From: an uncultured Brevibacillus sp.
GTDB taxonomy: Bacteria > Bacillota > Bacilli > Brevibacillales > Brevibacillaceae
Assembly: GCA_946402065.1 (NCBI GenBank)
Contig: CAMIVR010000041.1
Coordinates: 1 to 38,609 of the forward strand
Direction: 5' to 3'
DNA: 38,609 bases
Under the pieces are notes generated by a model. That model was not told where the DNA came from and did no database searches. It saw nothing but the letters and a program-made list of their open reading frames with translations. How positions within the stretch are numbered: position 1 is the first letter of the stretch; each line of letters opens with the position of its first letter. Positions 8,016-17,800 of the stretch are shown here, piece by piece. Made by a program: the position numbers and the translations under genes.

Positions 8016-8705
8016 ATGACACTGAAGCAAGCAACCCGTCTGACCCTGGTCGAACAAGTTGTCATGCAAATAGAAGCGATCATTGAATCGGGCGAATGGC
8101 CGGTCGGTACGCGAATTCCAGCGGAACCGGAGCTCGTCCGCCAGCTTGGCGTCAGCCGCAATACGCTGCGGGAAGCCGTCCGGGCACTGATTCACGTCGG
8201 CATGCTGGAAGCCAGGCAAGGGGACGGCACGTACGTCTGCCAATCGAACAGCCTCGGCGCTGCCCTGCTGCGTCGCCTGCGCAAGTCGAGCCTTACGGAA
8301 ACGCTGGAAGTCCGCCATGCTTTGGAGCGGGAGGCCGCCCGACTCGCTGCCCTGCGCCGCACCGATGAGGATATCGCGGCATTGCGGATGTGCCTGCAAC
8401 GCCGCGACGATACAAACGGCCATTTCGCCAAAGACACGGAAGAGTACATTCAGGCCGATCTCGAATTGCACCAGGCGATCGTTGCCGCCACACACAACTA
8501 CGTGCTGATTGAACTGTACGGCCACATGTCCGAGGCCTTGCGCGAATCGATCGGCAGCGTGGCGAGAGAGTATGCCATGTCCCACACAGATCCGTGGAAT
8601 CATCACGATCTCGTCGATGCGATCATCGCCGGCAATCCGGCAGCCGCTGAAGAGGCGGTACGGGTCCACATCGCGGCATCGCAAGCGACATTGGAAAACG
8701 ACTGA
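8016..8705 (+). CDS. GntR-family transcriptional regulator, FadR (FCD) subfamily
   Basis: A 229-aa regulator. The N-terminal winged helix-turn-helix (about residues 9-75) contains the family pattern GTRIPAEPELVRQLGVSRNT followed by LREAVRALIHVGMLEARQGDG. The rest is an all-helical FCD ligand-binding domain (EVRHALEREAARLAA, DLELHQAIVAA, HHDLVDAIIAG) with the histidines and aspartate that usually hold a metal or acid ligand. I start at ATG 8016 because GGAGG ends 7 nt before it; an ATG at 8010 is too close to that site. The MFS gene starts 17 nt after its stop, so the regulator likely controls its own operon. Confidence 0.88.
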   Translation: MTLKQATRLTLVEQVVMQIEAIIESGEWPVGTRIPAEPELVRQLGVSRNTLREAVRALIHVGMLEARQGDGTYVCQSNSLGAALLRRLRKSSLTETLEVRHALEREAARLAALRRTDEDIAALRMCLQRRDDTNGHFAKDTEEYIQADLELHQAIVAATHNYVLIELYGHMSEALRESIGSVAREYAMSHTDPWNHHDLVDAIIAGNPAAAEEAVRVHIAASQATLEND

Positions 8706-8722
8706 TCGAAAGAAGGATTGAC

Positions 8723-9946
8723 ATGACTACCAATGAGAATACAAGCGTTGCACGCAGCAGTTCGCTCGGCGGCAAAGCTTATCTTGCGCTCGGCATCCTG
8801 CTCGTCGCCGCTTGTCTGCGTGCGGCGATCACTGCGGTCGGCCCGCTCATCGGCGACATTCGCTTGAGTACCGGCCTGTCCAATACGCTTGTCGGCATGC
8901 TGACGACACTCCCGCTGATCGCATTTGCCATCCTCTCCCCGCTTGCGCCGCGGGTAGCGAGGCGTTACGGGATTGAAGCGATACTGCTCGCAAGCCTGAT
9001 CGCCCTTACCGTCGGAATTATCGTACGATCATTGCCGACCGCTGCCGCACTGTTCGTCGGTACAGCCGTCCTCGGCTCGGCCATCGCCTTTGGCAACGTG
9101 CTGCTTCCCGGGCTGATCAAGCGCGATTTTTCCCACCGCGTCGGCGTTATGACCGGCGCGTATTCCGTCTCGATGAACGGCTGGGCTGCGCTTGCCTCCG
9201 GGGTCAGCGTGCCGCTTGCGCACGGGCTTGGCTTCGGCTGGCAGGGCGCACTCGGCTGTTGGGCGCTGCTCTCCCTCATCGCCCTCGTTCTCTGGGTGCC
9301 GCAGGCGTTCGCAAAGCGCCGCGCAAATGCTGGACAAAGCGCGGTCGGTGCATCATCAGGCGGACTGTGGCGCTCCAGGCTCGCCTGGCAAGTGACGCTG
9401 TTCATGGGACTGCAATCGCTCGGCTTTTACGTCAGCATTACCTGGCTGCCGGAGGTATTGCACGACCGCGGATTGACTATCGCCCAAGCCGGGTGGCTGC
9501 TCTCGCTCATGCAGTTTGTCAGCCTGCCGACCACCTTTGCCGTCCCGGTTCTCGCCGGGCGCAGAGCGAGTCAGCGCGGACTGGCCGTCATCATTACACT
9601 GCTCTGCCTGATCGGCTACACAGGCTTGCTTAGCAGCAGGGGCGCACTCGTACCGCTCTGGATCGTCCTGTTGGGCCTTGGTCAAGGCGGCAGCATCAGC
9701 CTGGCGCTGACATTGTTTGCCCTGCGGTCGCGAAACGCCCAGCAAGCGGCTGAGCTGTCCGGAATGGCGCAGTCGCTGGGCTACCTGCTGGCGGCTGTAG
9801 GTCCGACCTTGTTAGGGTATTTGCATGACGCCACACGCGATTGGACGATTCCGATTGTTATTCTGATAGCCGTTACCGTGATTCAGCTATTCGCCGGATT
9901 GGGAGCCGGGCGCAATGCGTATGTCTCTTCCGGAAGCGGGGCGTAA
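8723..9946 (+). CDS. MFS transporter, CynX/NimT family
   Basis: A 407-aa, roughly 12-helix major facilitator. The start of the membrane region (LALGILLVAACLRAAITAVG, then GPLIGDIR), the GMLTTLPLIAFAILSPLAPRVARRYG loop between helices 2 and 3, and the central basic loop (AFAKRRANAG) fit the CynX/NimT (YycB-like) branch, whose members move small anions or drug-like solutes. The substrate is not known here. AAGAAGGA precedes ATG 8723. It is translated from the same message as the upstream GntR gene, so the ligand of that regulator is probably the transported compound. Its stop codon lies in the loop of its own terminator. Confidence 0.85.
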   Translation: MTTNENTSVARSSSLGGKAYLALGILLVAACLRAAITAVGPLIGDIRLSTGLSNTLVGMLTTLPLIAFAILSPLAPRVARRYGIEAILLASLIALTVGIIVRSLPTAAALFVGTAVLGSAIAFGNVLLPGLIKRDFSHRVGVMTGAYSVSMNGWAALASGVSVPLAHGLGFGWQGALGCWALLSLIALVLWVPQAFAKRRANAGQSAVGASSGGLWRSRLAWQVTLFMGLQSLGFYVSITWLPEVLHDRGLTIAQAGWLLSLMQFVSLPTTFAVPVLAGRRASQRGLAVIITLLCLIGYTGLLSSRGALVPLWIVLLGLGQGGSISLALTLFALRSRNAQQAAELSGMAQSLGYLLAAVGPTLLGYLHDATRDWTIPIVILIAVTVIQLFAGLGAGRNAYVSSGSGA

Positions 9947-9960
9947 TCCCCGCTTTTTTT
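9936..9960 (+). terminator. Rho-independent terminator of the GntR-MFS operon
   Basis: GCGGGG and CCCCGC pair around a loop that contains the TAA stop of the MFS gene, followed by seven T. The following 9962-10058 region holds no gene that I can see. Confidence 0.9.
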
Positions 9961-10058
9961 CCGATCCGTCATGCCTGTACCAGCGGATGCTGCTCACCTG
10001 TTTATCCGGCGACCTCCCTCCTCTTGCCCGACACGCAGCCTGCACTTATCAGAAAACA

Positions 10059-10088
10059 TTGACAATTATTTCCCGGACGTGCTAAATA
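10059..10088 (+). promoter_or_regulatory. Sigma-A promoter for alaX
   Basis: A perfect TTGACA (10059-10064), an 18-nt spacer and TAAATA (10083-10088) lie about 90 nt before the alaX start. Confidence 0.55.
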
Positions 10089-10178
10089 ACTACGTATGAG
10101 CAACTAGCACTGACTGAAGGATATTATTACGGCAATCGCGTGCTGCCTGCTTTTTGGCAAGAAGGGAGATTACCTGAC

Positions 10179-10892
10179 ATGACGCAACCACTGTATTTGC
10201 AAGACAGCTATGCACAGCGCTGTGATGTTACTGTCATGAGCGTTGACGGCGAGAAGGTCGTACTGGACCAAACGATTTGCTACCCGACCGGGGGCGGCCA
10301 GGAGCATGATACCGGCCTGCTGCGCCAGGGAGAGCGTGCTTTTGAAATCTACCAGGTCAAAAAAGAAAGCGGACAGATCATCCACTATGTCAAACACGCG
10401 GACGAGCTGCAGCCGGGACCGGGTTCGCTTGAACTGAACTGGGACAGACGCTGGGGATTGATGCGGCATCATACGCTGCTGCACGTACTGGGTGCCGTTG
10501 TCTATGAGAAATTCGGCGGGCTGTGTACAGGGAACCAGATTTATCCCGAACGCGCCCGCATTGATTTCAGCCAGCTCGGCGATCTCAGTCCGGAACAGAT
10601 CGCTGAGATCGAAGCCGAGGCCAACCGCATCATTGCCGAAGATCATCCCGTCACTTCCCGCACGATCAGTCGCGAGGAAGCAGAAAACACACCGGGCATG
10701 ATCAAGACGCTCGTCAGTCTGCTGCCCCCGGCTGTCACGGAGGTTCGGCTGATCGCCATTGGTACGATCGATGAACAAGCGTGCGGCGGTACCCACCTCA
10801 AGCGGACAGGCGAGATCGGCAGCATGGTCATTCGCGACGTGAAAAGCAAAGGTGCGCAGAACAAACGCCTGGAAGTACAGGCATTGCTTTAA
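10179..10892 (+). CDS. alaX: Alanyl-tRNA editing protein AlaX
   Basis: A 237-aa stand-alone editing protein that hydrolyses mischarged Ser-tRNA(Ala) (and Gly-tRNA(Ala)). Both zinc motifs of the AlaRS editing domain are present: HxxxH in RHHTLLH (H98, H102) and CxxxH in CGGTH (C202, H206). The N-terminal YPTGGGQ (residues 35-41) is the glycine-rich motif of the AlaX/AlaRS editing family. ATG 10179 follows AAGGGAG; an upstream GTG at 10140 has no such site. It is a single gene with its own promoter and a strong terminator. Confidence 0.9.
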   Translation: MTQPLYLQDSYAQRCDVTVMSVDGEKVVLDQTICYPTGGGQEHDTGLLRQGERAFEIYQVKKESGQIIHYVKHADELQPGPGSLELNWDRRWGLMRHHTLLHVLGAVVYEKFGGLCTGNQIYPERARIDFSQLGDLSPEQIAEIEAEANRIIAEDHPVTSRTISREEAENTPGMIKTLVSLLPPAVTEVRLIAIGTIDEQACGGTHLKRTGEIGSMVIRDVKSKGAQNKRLEVQALL

Positions 10893-10931
10893 AGGCAGCA
10901 TTAAAACCGGATGAGACCAAGGTTTGTCCAG

Positions 10932-10959
10932 GCCTGCAGAAATTTTCTGCAGGCTTTTT
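10932..10959 (+). terminator. Rho-independent terminator after alaX
   Basis: GCCTGCAGAAA pairs with TTTCTGCAGGC and is followed by TTTTT. Confidence 0.9.
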
Positions 10960-10969
10960 CGCAAAAATA

Positions 10970-11001
10970 TGTTGCCTTAATGCAAATTTATTGCATATAA
11001 T
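10970..11001 (+). promoter_or_regulatory. mntABCD promoter with overlapping MntR-type box
   Basis: TTGCCT (10972-10977), an 18-nt spacer and a perfect TATAAT (10996-11001) form the promoter. The -35 lies within TTGCCTTAATGCAAA (10972-10986), which resembles the MntR box of Bacillus (core TTTGCCTTAAGG). A second perfect dyad, TGCAA-ATTTA-TTGCA (10981-10995), overlaps it. A manganese-bound repressor here would block RNA polymerase, as in B. subtilis mntABCD. The mntR gene is not in the window. Confidence 0.65.
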
Positions 11002-11100
11002 CTAAAAAGGTTATAAGCACCAATTTATATTCCCGGAAGAAAAATTTTGTCGTTTGGCAAATTCCTCTTCTCGGATCACTATGTTTTGGAGGGTAATGAC

Positions 11101-12069
11101 ATGAAATGGAAGCAATCAGGGTTGTTCTCATCTCTGCGAAAGGGGGTACTGCCTCTGCTCGGCGCTGCTGTCCTGCTGCTCACAACTGCTTGCGGCAACG
11201 GGACGCAGGATGCCGCCCCACTAGCCGGGAACAAGGTAAAGGTTACGACGACAATCGGAATGATAACGGATATCGTTCAACAGGTCGGCCGTGACCATGT
11301 AGACGTGACCGGCTTGATGGGCTCCGGTGTCGACCCGCACTTGTACAAAGCCTCGGCAGGCGATATCGGCAAGCTCGACAAAGCGGACATCATCTTCTAC
11401 AACGGTCTGCACCTCGAAGGAAAAATGGTTGACATCCTCGAGCAGATGAGCCAAAAGAAACCGACGTTCGCCGTCTCGGAAAAGATCGACCGCGCCAAGC
11501 TGCGCTCTGGCGAACTGACTGGCGGGACTGAATACGATCCGCACATCTGGTTTGACGTTCGCCACTGGATCTCGGCGACCGAGTCTGTGCGCGACGGCTT
11601 GAGCAAGCTCGATCAGGCGCACGCCGAGGAGTACGGCAAAAACGCCGCAGCCTACATCGACCAGCTCAATCAGCTGCACGCGGAAGTGACGGCGAAAATC
11701 CAGTCGATTCCGGAGCAGAGCCGCGTGCTCGTCACCGCCCACGACGCTTTCGGATACTTCGGCGACGCCTACGGGATGAAGGTCATGGGCTTGCAGGGCA
11801 TCAGCACCGCTTCCGAAGCCGGGACAAAAGATGTCACCGATCTGCGCGATTTCCTCGTCGCCAACAAGCTGAAGGCTGTCTTCATCGAGTCCAGCGTGCC
11901 CCGCAAAGCGATCGACGCCGTCATTCAAGGAGCGAAGGAACAAGGGCACGAGGTACAGATCGGCGGAGAGCTGTTCTCCGATGCGATGGGCGAAGACGGC
12001 ACGCCTGAAGGCACCTACATAGGGATGGTGCGACACAATGTCGATACGATCGTCAATGCACTGAAATAA
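11101..12069 (+). CDS. mntA: Manganese ABC transporter, substrate-binding lipoprotein
   Basis: A 322-aa cluster A-I metal-binding lipoprotein. The signal peptide ends in LLLTTAC with lipid attachment at C31. The four expected metal ligands are H80 (GVDPH), H148 (EYDPHIW), E263 (FIESS) and D294 (LFSDAMG), the His-His-Glu-Asp set of manganese/iron types. No histidine-rich loop of the zinc protein ZnuA is present. GGAGGG precedes ATG 11101. It is first of four genes with spacing of 12 nt, 5 nt and a 4-nt overlap. The MntR-like box upstream supports manganese as substrate. Confidence 0.9.
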   Translation: MKWKQSGLFSSLRKGVLPLLGAAVLLLTTACGNGTQDAAPLAGNKVKVTTTIGMITDIVQQVGRDHVDVTGLMGSGVDPHLYKASAGDIGKLDKADIIFYNGLHLEGKMVDILEQMSQKKPTFAVSEKIDRAKLRSGELTGGTEYDPHIWFDVRHWISATESVRDGLSKLDQAHAEEYGKNAAAYIDQLNQLHAEVTAKIQSIPEQSRVLVTAHDAFGYFGDAYGMKVMGLQGISTASEAGTKDVTDLRDFLVANKLKAVFIESSVPRKAIDAVIQGAKEQGHEVQIGGELFSDAMGEDGTPEGTYIGMVRHNVDTIVNALK

Positions 12070-12081
12070 GGAGGCCTCACG

Positions 12082-12849
12082 ATGAATAATCACATACCGC
12101 TACAGATTGAAAACCTGTCTGTCGCTTATCAGAAGAAGCCTGTCCTGCGCAATGTCTCGTTTTCCGCGCCGGAAGGAAAGCTGATCGGCATCATCGGGCC
12201 AAACGGCGCAGGCAAATCAACGCTGATCAAGGCAGCTCTGGAGCTGATCCCGCGCATTACCGGCGACGTCGCCATCTACGGTGCCCCCTACAAGGAGCAG
12301 CGCAAAACCGTCGGCTATGTCCCGCAGCGCGAATCCGTCGATTGGGACTTTCCGACCAATGCGCTGGACGTCGTCATGATGGGCCGCTACGGCCATCTGG
12401 GCTGGTTTAAGCGGCCCGGTACGAACGAGCGCAAAATCGCGATGGATTGTCTGGCCAAAGTCGGCATGGCCGATTTTGCCGATCGGCAGATCAGCCAGCT
12501 CTCCGGTGGACAGCAGCAGCGCATCTTTTTAGCCAGAGCCCTGGCCCAGGACGCTCGTCTGTACTTTATGGATGAACCGTTTGTCGGCGTAGATGCCGCG
12601 ACGGAAAAAGCGATCATTACGCTGCTCAACGAGTTGAAGGCGCAGGGCAAGACCGTTCTCGTCGTCCATCACGATCTGGCTACGGTAAAAGAGTATTTTG
12701 ACTGGGTGCTGCTCTTAAACGTGCAGGTGGTCGCATTCGGTCCGACTTCTGAAGTGTTTACGAAAGAGCTGCTGCAGAAAACGTACGGGGGGAAATTGAC
12801 CGTGTTGGATCGCGAGGTTGACACGCCCCTGCTCGTGCATTCGAGGTGA
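12082..12849 (+). CDS. mntB: Manganese ABC transporter, ATP-binding protein
   Basis: A 255-aa ABC ATPase that powers the metal importer on the cytoplasmic side. Walker [10 protein letters not shown] is at 39-47, the Q-loop at [11 protein letters not shown], the signature LSGGQQQR at 140-147, Walker B YFMDEP at 161-166 and the switch histidine in VVHHD (about 197). The [10 protein letters not shown] segment is typical of the metal-uptake subfamily. AAGGAGG upstream of ATG 12082 sets the start, 12 nt after mntA. Confidence 0.92.
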   Translation: MNNHIPLQIENLSVAYQKKPVLRNVSFSAPEGKLIGIIGPNGAGKSTLIKAALELIPRITGDVAIYGAPYKEQRKTVGYVPQRESVDWDFPTNALDVVMMGRYGHLGWFKRPGTNERKIAMDCLAKVGMADFADRQISQLSGGQQQRIFLARALAQDARLYFMDEPFVGVDAATEKAIITLLNELKAQGKTVLVVHHDLATVKEYFDWVLLLNVQVVAFGPTSEVFTKELLQKTYGGKLTVLDREVDTPLLVHSR

Positions 12850-12854
12850 TCAGC

Positions 12855-13790
12855 ATGGGCGAATGGTTATGGCTTTTCCGCGATCCGAACGCGCAGTGGA
12901 TTTTGCTCGGGTGCATGTTGCTTGGACTAAGTAGCGGTGTAATCGGCAGCTTTGCCTATTTGCGCAAGCAGTCGCTGATGGGCGATGCGCTGTCCCATGC
13001 GGCCCTGCCCGGCGTCTGCATCGCCTTCATGCTGTCCGGCTCCAAATCGGTTTTGCTGTTTCTCGTCGGCGCATCGATCGCCGGGCTCATCGCCACTTTT
13101 GGCATTGGCTATATCGTGCGCAACACGCGGCTGAAGCAGGATACTGCGCTGACGATCATCCTGTCCGTGTTTTTCGGCTTCGGCATCGTCCTGTTGACGC
13201 AGATTCAGCACAGCGGCATGGGCAACCAAAGCGGCCTCGACAAGTTTTTGTTCGGCCAGGCCGCGTCGATGGTCCCCTCTGACGTGACGATTATGGCGAC
13301 GATTTCGCTTCTGCTCGTCGGTGCCTGCACGCTGCTGTTCAAGGAATTCAAGCTGATCAGCTTCGACCCCGGCTTTGCCCGCGGGATGGGCTACCCTGTC
13401 GCGTTTCTCGACCAGCTGCTGATGTTTCTGATCGTCATCGCTGTCGTCGTCGGCATCCAGGCTGTCGGTGTGGTGCTGATGGCCGCCCTGCTGATCACCC
13501 CGGCTGTCTCTGCCAGGTATTGGACAGAAAGGCTCGGCGTTATGGTGCTGTTGTCGGGAGTATTTGGCGCTTTGAGCGGTTTTACCGGCACGCTGATCAG
13601 CGCCAGCGGCAATAATTTGCCGACCGGACCGCTGTGTGTGCTTGCGGCGACCGCGCTCTTTATCGCATCGGTGATCTTTGCCCCGCGTCGCGGCGGTCTC
13701 GCCAAGCTGTTGCTTCGCCTTTCGGTCAAACGCCAGGTGACAAGCGAGGATCGCCGTAGCCAGGGGACACGGGAGAGGAGTATCGTATGA
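12855..13790 (+). CDS. mntC: Manganese ABC transporter, permease 1
   Basis: A 311-aa membrane protein of the ABC-3 family (cluster A-I permeases) with about 8-9 hydrophobic helices. The LRKQSLMGDALSHAALPGV stretch (about residues 37-55) is the family motif, and GVVLMAALLITPAVSARYWTERL is the conserved region near the ATPase contact. I start at ATG 12855, since GAGGTGA (12843-12849, overlapping the mntB stop) is its ribosome site; a GTG at 12846 lies within it. The four-base overlap with the next gene (ATGA) means coupled translation. Confidence 0.9.
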   Translation: MGEWLWLFRDPNAQWILLGCMLLGLSSGVIGSFAYLRKQSLMGDALSHAALPGVCIAFMLSGSKSVLLFLVGASIAGLIATFGIGYIVRNTRLKQDTALTIILSVFFGFGIVLLTQIQHSGMGNQSGLDKFLFGQAASMVPSDVTIMATISLLLVGACTLLFKEFKLISFDPGFARGMGYPVAFLDQLLMFLIVIAVVVGIQAVGVVLMAALLITPAVSARYWTERLGVMVLLSGVFGALSGFTGTLISASGNNLPTGPLCVLAATALFIASVIFAPRRGGLAKLLLRLSVKRQVTSEDRRSQGTRERSIV

Positions 13791-14662
13791 GTACACTGTG
13801 GATTATTTTGACGGCGGCATTGGTCGCCAGCGCTTGCAGTATCGTCGGGTGCGTTCTCGTCCTGCGCAAGATGACGATGATCGGGGATGCCATCAGTCAT
13901 GCCGTTCTGCCGGGGATTGTCATTGCCTTTCTGATCAGCGGTTCGCGCGATTCGCTGGTCATGCTGCTGGGAGCTGCTGCCATCGGGCTGGTCACTGTAT
14001 TTTTTATCCAGCTCTTTCATCAGAGCGGCGTCCAGTCCGATGCGTCGATCGGCGTCGTCTTTACCGCCCTGTTCGCCGTCGGCATCGTGCTGATCAGCAT
14101 GTATACGCGCGATATCGATCTCGATCTGGACTGCGTGCTCTACGGCGAGATCGCCTACGTCCCGTGGAATGTCATCACCGTGAACGGGCTGTCACTCGGC
14201 CCGAAAGCTGTCTGGATCGTCGGCTTCGCGCTGCTCGTAAACATCAGCTTGATCGGGTTGTTTTTCAAACAGTTCAAGCTCTGCTCCTTCGATCCGGCAA
14301 TGGCCGCGGCAGTCGGCATTCCGGTGCTATTTTTCCACTACCTGCTGATGGGGATGGTCTCTGTTACGACAGTCGCTTCATTCGAAAGTGTCGGGGCGAT
14401 TCTCGTCGTCGGCATGCTCGTCGTGCCGCCAGCGACTGCTTATTTACTGACGGAGAGGCTCAGCAGCATGATTGCCTACAGCGTCGGCTTCGGCTGCCTC
14501 AGCGCTGTATCGGGCTACTTTGTCGCCCACCTGCTGGACGCGTCGATTGCCGGTTCGATGATCAGCATTGCCGGGATTATTTTTCTAGCAGTCCTGCTGT
14601 TCTCCCCGAGCCATGGTGTGCTGTGGAAAAAAGCGAAGCAGCGGCGGATGCTCGCGGAGTAA
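13787..14662 (+). CDS. mntD: Manganese ABC transporter, permease 2
   Basis: A 291-aa ABC-3 family permease, a paralogue of the upstream gene, with LRKMTMIGDAISHAVLPGI (about residues 26-44) and GAILVVGMLVVPPATAYLLTERL. Two distinct permeases are the mark of the Bacillus MntABCD arrangement, where they probably form a heterodimer. The ATG at 13787 overlaps the mntC stop. GGAGAGGAG precedes it. A terminator follows. Confidence 0.9.
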   Translation: MSTLWIILTAALVASACSIVGCVLVLRKMTMIGDAISHAVLPGIVIAFLISGSRDSLVMLLGAAAIGLVTVFFIQLFHQSGVQSDASIGVVFTALFAVGIVLISMYTRDIDLDLDCVLYGEIAYVPWNVITVNGLSLGPKAVWIVGFALLVNISLIGLFFKQFKLCSFDPAMAAAVGIPVLFFHYLLMGMVSVTTVASFESVGAILVVGMLVVPPATAYLLTERLSSMIAYSVGFGCLSAVSGYFVAHLLDASIAGSMISIAGIIFLAVLLFSPSHGVLWKKAKQRRMLAE

Positions 14663-14716
14663 AAGCGGAGATTACGTTGTTCCGTCTGCAACGCTTTTTA
14701 GAGTTCAAACAAACAG

Positions 14717-14761
14717 AACCCGCCATGCTGGCCGATAAATGGCGACCATGGCGGGTTTTTA
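14717..14761. terminator. Terminator between mntD and the convergent giant surface protein
   Basis: AACCCGCCATG (14717-14727) pairs with CATGGCGGGTT (14747-14757) and is followed by T on the plus strand. The minus strand has a weaker T tract (GTTCTGTTTG), so it may serve both genes. Confidence 0.8.
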
Positions 14762-14864
14762 GCCTTGTGAGGTACTTATGCTACATATGGACTTCTGGTT
14801 CATGCTGCCCATACGGTCTCGCTGTTCCCTGCAAAATAATCGAGATCATTCAAAGTGCCATGCT

Positions 14865-17800
14865 TTACTTTGTCCCTTCCTCGGCACGTTCTGCTCCATC
14901 CACCAGCTTAATGGCTGCATGGGACATTGTGGCTTCGGCGATCTCAGCGAATGCCCAATGGTTTGGCGCTACATCGCTGTAGATTTGTGACATTCCAGCA
15001 AGTGGTCCGCGGCCAACCAAACGGTTTAGCAGAGTCACCGCTTCCGCACGAGTCAGTCCCTGGTTCGGACGGAACGCTCCATCTGTATATCCCTTCATGT
15101 AGCCTTGTGCAGCCACCGTCGCAATGCTCGCTTCAGCCCAGTGCCCGTTCGTATCCGTAAAGACCCCTGCCTTCTGCGATGCGGCGAGCTGCTTCCACTT
15201 GACGATAATCGTCGCCATCTCAGCGCGAGTGACTTTGGCATCCGGATGGAAGGATCCGTTCGCATCGCCGTTCATCAGTCCGGCGCCGCTTACCTGACGA
15301 ATCGCCTGAACTGCCCAATGGCTTGCTGCCACATCGGCAAAACTCATCTCCGCTGCTGCTGCTTGCGTTCCTTCCGCTTGCAGCAAGGTAGCCAGCACAG
15401 AAGCGATTTCCGCCCGGGTCATTGTGTGGTTTGGCTGGAACGTACCGTTTGGATATCCCTTCATGTACGGCTTATGGGAAACATGTTCCTGCTTGCCTTT
15501 CAGGGAAAGAACGGTAAATGTACTGAACTTGTCGAGCTCAATTTCAATGCCCTGCGGTTTTCCTGCTTCATCATAACGAATGCTTCCGGTCTTCAGCGCT
15601 TTCTCACCATCTGTGTGCTCGACATAGACGGCCAGTGAGCTGAGGAAAGCACGCAGCGCAGCCGGATCCGTCGGCAAGGCTGCTGCATCGATCGGGAACA
15701 TTACCCTTGTCGTGTGGTTGCTGTAGTTGGTTTCGATCTGCTTCGGTACTCCCACGACCTGGACATCCTGTCCGCCTGCCGCTTGGACGACTTCATCCGC
15801 ATGGAGGACTCGGTTGGCCACCGCTTGCGAATCGCTTGTTGCCTTGAGCGGCACCACTCGGAAGTACAGTTCACTGTCCGGAAGTGCTGCCAGTGTCTCC
15901 CGTGGAATCGTGATGGTCACATCGCCTGTCTTGATCTCCAGTGAAACCTCCTGGTCTTTCAACAGCGCAAGGGCGTTTTTCGCCACCCGTACCATCACTT
16001 CATCGGCCGGATCTTTCGGGTAGTCGTCAATGATGATGCGGACGACATGTTGGTTGCTTTCAGCTGCTTTTTTCAAAATATCTTTTGTTTTCTTCTGATC
16101 AAGCAATACTTCATCTACCTTCGCTCCGCTGGCGGAACGTGTTCTCGTGATCTCAAGCTGTACGGTCATGGAGCTGTTGGCTCCCGCATTTCCTGCTTCC
16201 AGGGTCACGCGACGGGTTGACTCGTTCCCCGTGCTGCTGCCCGGACGGCTGCTCGTTCCGCCGCCGCTGCCATTGTTGTTGCTGTCGCGATCGCGGTCTT
16301 TCTCCCTCTCGCTGCCGCGGGACGCTTTGTTGACCGTAACGCGAATCGTGGCTGTCTTGTTTTTGCTGTTCGTGACACCGTCCGGGAGCTGCACCAGTTC
16401 CCCTGTCACCGTAAAGACCTGCTTGTCCGTATCGTCCGGATCGTAATCGGCTGCCTGCACATCCCAGTCGACTTTGACACTGATCGTGCTGTCATCGTCC
16501 AGCGTAACCTCTACCTCGGTTGGCAGACCGAGCGCTGCTGCCGATTTGCGGGTTCCATTTTTCACACCGCTAATCGGCTCGGGCTGGATGATGGCGACAA
16601 TATCGCGCACCTCTCCCGCATCGCCAGCTGCTTTTACGGTGACTTTCACACTTGCCGTCAGGTCGCTGGTGTTGGTGATGTCTTTTGACAATTCCAGCGT
16701 GCCCGTAATGGTAAACGTCTGCTCGTCTTTGTTGTCCGGATCGTAATCGCTTCCTGCTACATCCCACTCTACTTTGAGACTGGTCGTCTTGCCGTTATCG
16801 AGTACAACGTCAGCTTGCTTCGGCAGACCCAGCGCTTTGGCTGTTTTTGCCGTGCCGTTCGCTACGCCTTTGATCGGCGCTGGCTGGATGACGTCGATGA
16901 TGTCGTGAATCTTGCCGTCGTTGTCGGCCGCTTTTACGGTGACCCGGATGCTCGCCGTCACGTTATTCGGATTGAGAATGTCGTCTGGCAATACGAGTGT
17001 GCCGACGATCGTAAACGTCTGCTCTTCCTTGCTCTCGGGATTGTAGCTGCTTCCTGCCACATCCCAGTCTACCCCGACCTGTGTGGTACTGCCGTTATTC
17101 AAGCTGGCTGCCACTGTGTCCGGCAGGCCAAGTGCGGTGGCTGTTTTGGCCGTTCCGTTGGCAATGCCCGTGAGTGGGGCCAGGTTTTGTACGGCGGTCA
17201 CGATTGGGACCGGAATGCCAGGAGTTGTATCGCGGACGGTGATGGTCAACGTCTGATTCTCCCCTGCGCTAAAGGTGAACGTGAGTCTAGTTGTGCCTAC
17301 TCTTTGCGTAGCGAGGTACGCTTTCTTGATGGTTACGACTCCATCCGCTACCGTATAGTCGCTGCCGCTTACTAGCTGCGAAGTACCGTTGCTGATGCTG
17401 CTCAGCGTATTGCCATTCAAGGCCATCGTCACCAGAATATCCGCTTGATTGCCTGTTTTCTTGTCAAAGCTCGCCGTCGTCGGAGTAATCGTGCTGTTAC
17501 CTGGTGTGGTATCGATTACCGTGATCGCCAGCGTCTGATCTGCTCCTGCACTGAAGAGGAACGTCAGAGTCGTCGTTCCTACGCCCTGTGCTGCCAGGTA
17601 CTCCTTCTTGATCGTTACCTGATCACCGTTGGCATTTACCGTGAAATCGGTACCCGCCGTTAGCTTTGAACCATTGTTTTTAATGTTGCTCAGCGTGTTC
17701 CCGTTTAGCGTTACGTCCACTCTCACATCTGTCTGACTTGCCGGATTCTTGTCAAAGCTTGCTGTTGCCGGACTGATCGTGCTGTTCTGCACATTGGGTA

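Noticed and set aside
7539..8684. 381-codon minus-strand frame as one protein
   Set aside because: Only the last 79 codons are gene-like (ribosome site, zinc ribbon). The rest is antisense to the GntR gene.
11101..14662. Zinc (ZnuABC) or siderophore transporter as the identity of the ABC operon
   Set aside because: The binding protein lacks a histidine-rich loop and has His-His-Glu-Asp ligands, there are two permeases as in MntABCD, and the upstream box is of MntR and not Zur type.
13798..14982. 394-codon plus-strand frame overlapping mntD
   Set aside because: Arginine-rich shifted frame of mntD; mntD has the ABC-3 motifs, a ribosome site and ATGA coupling.
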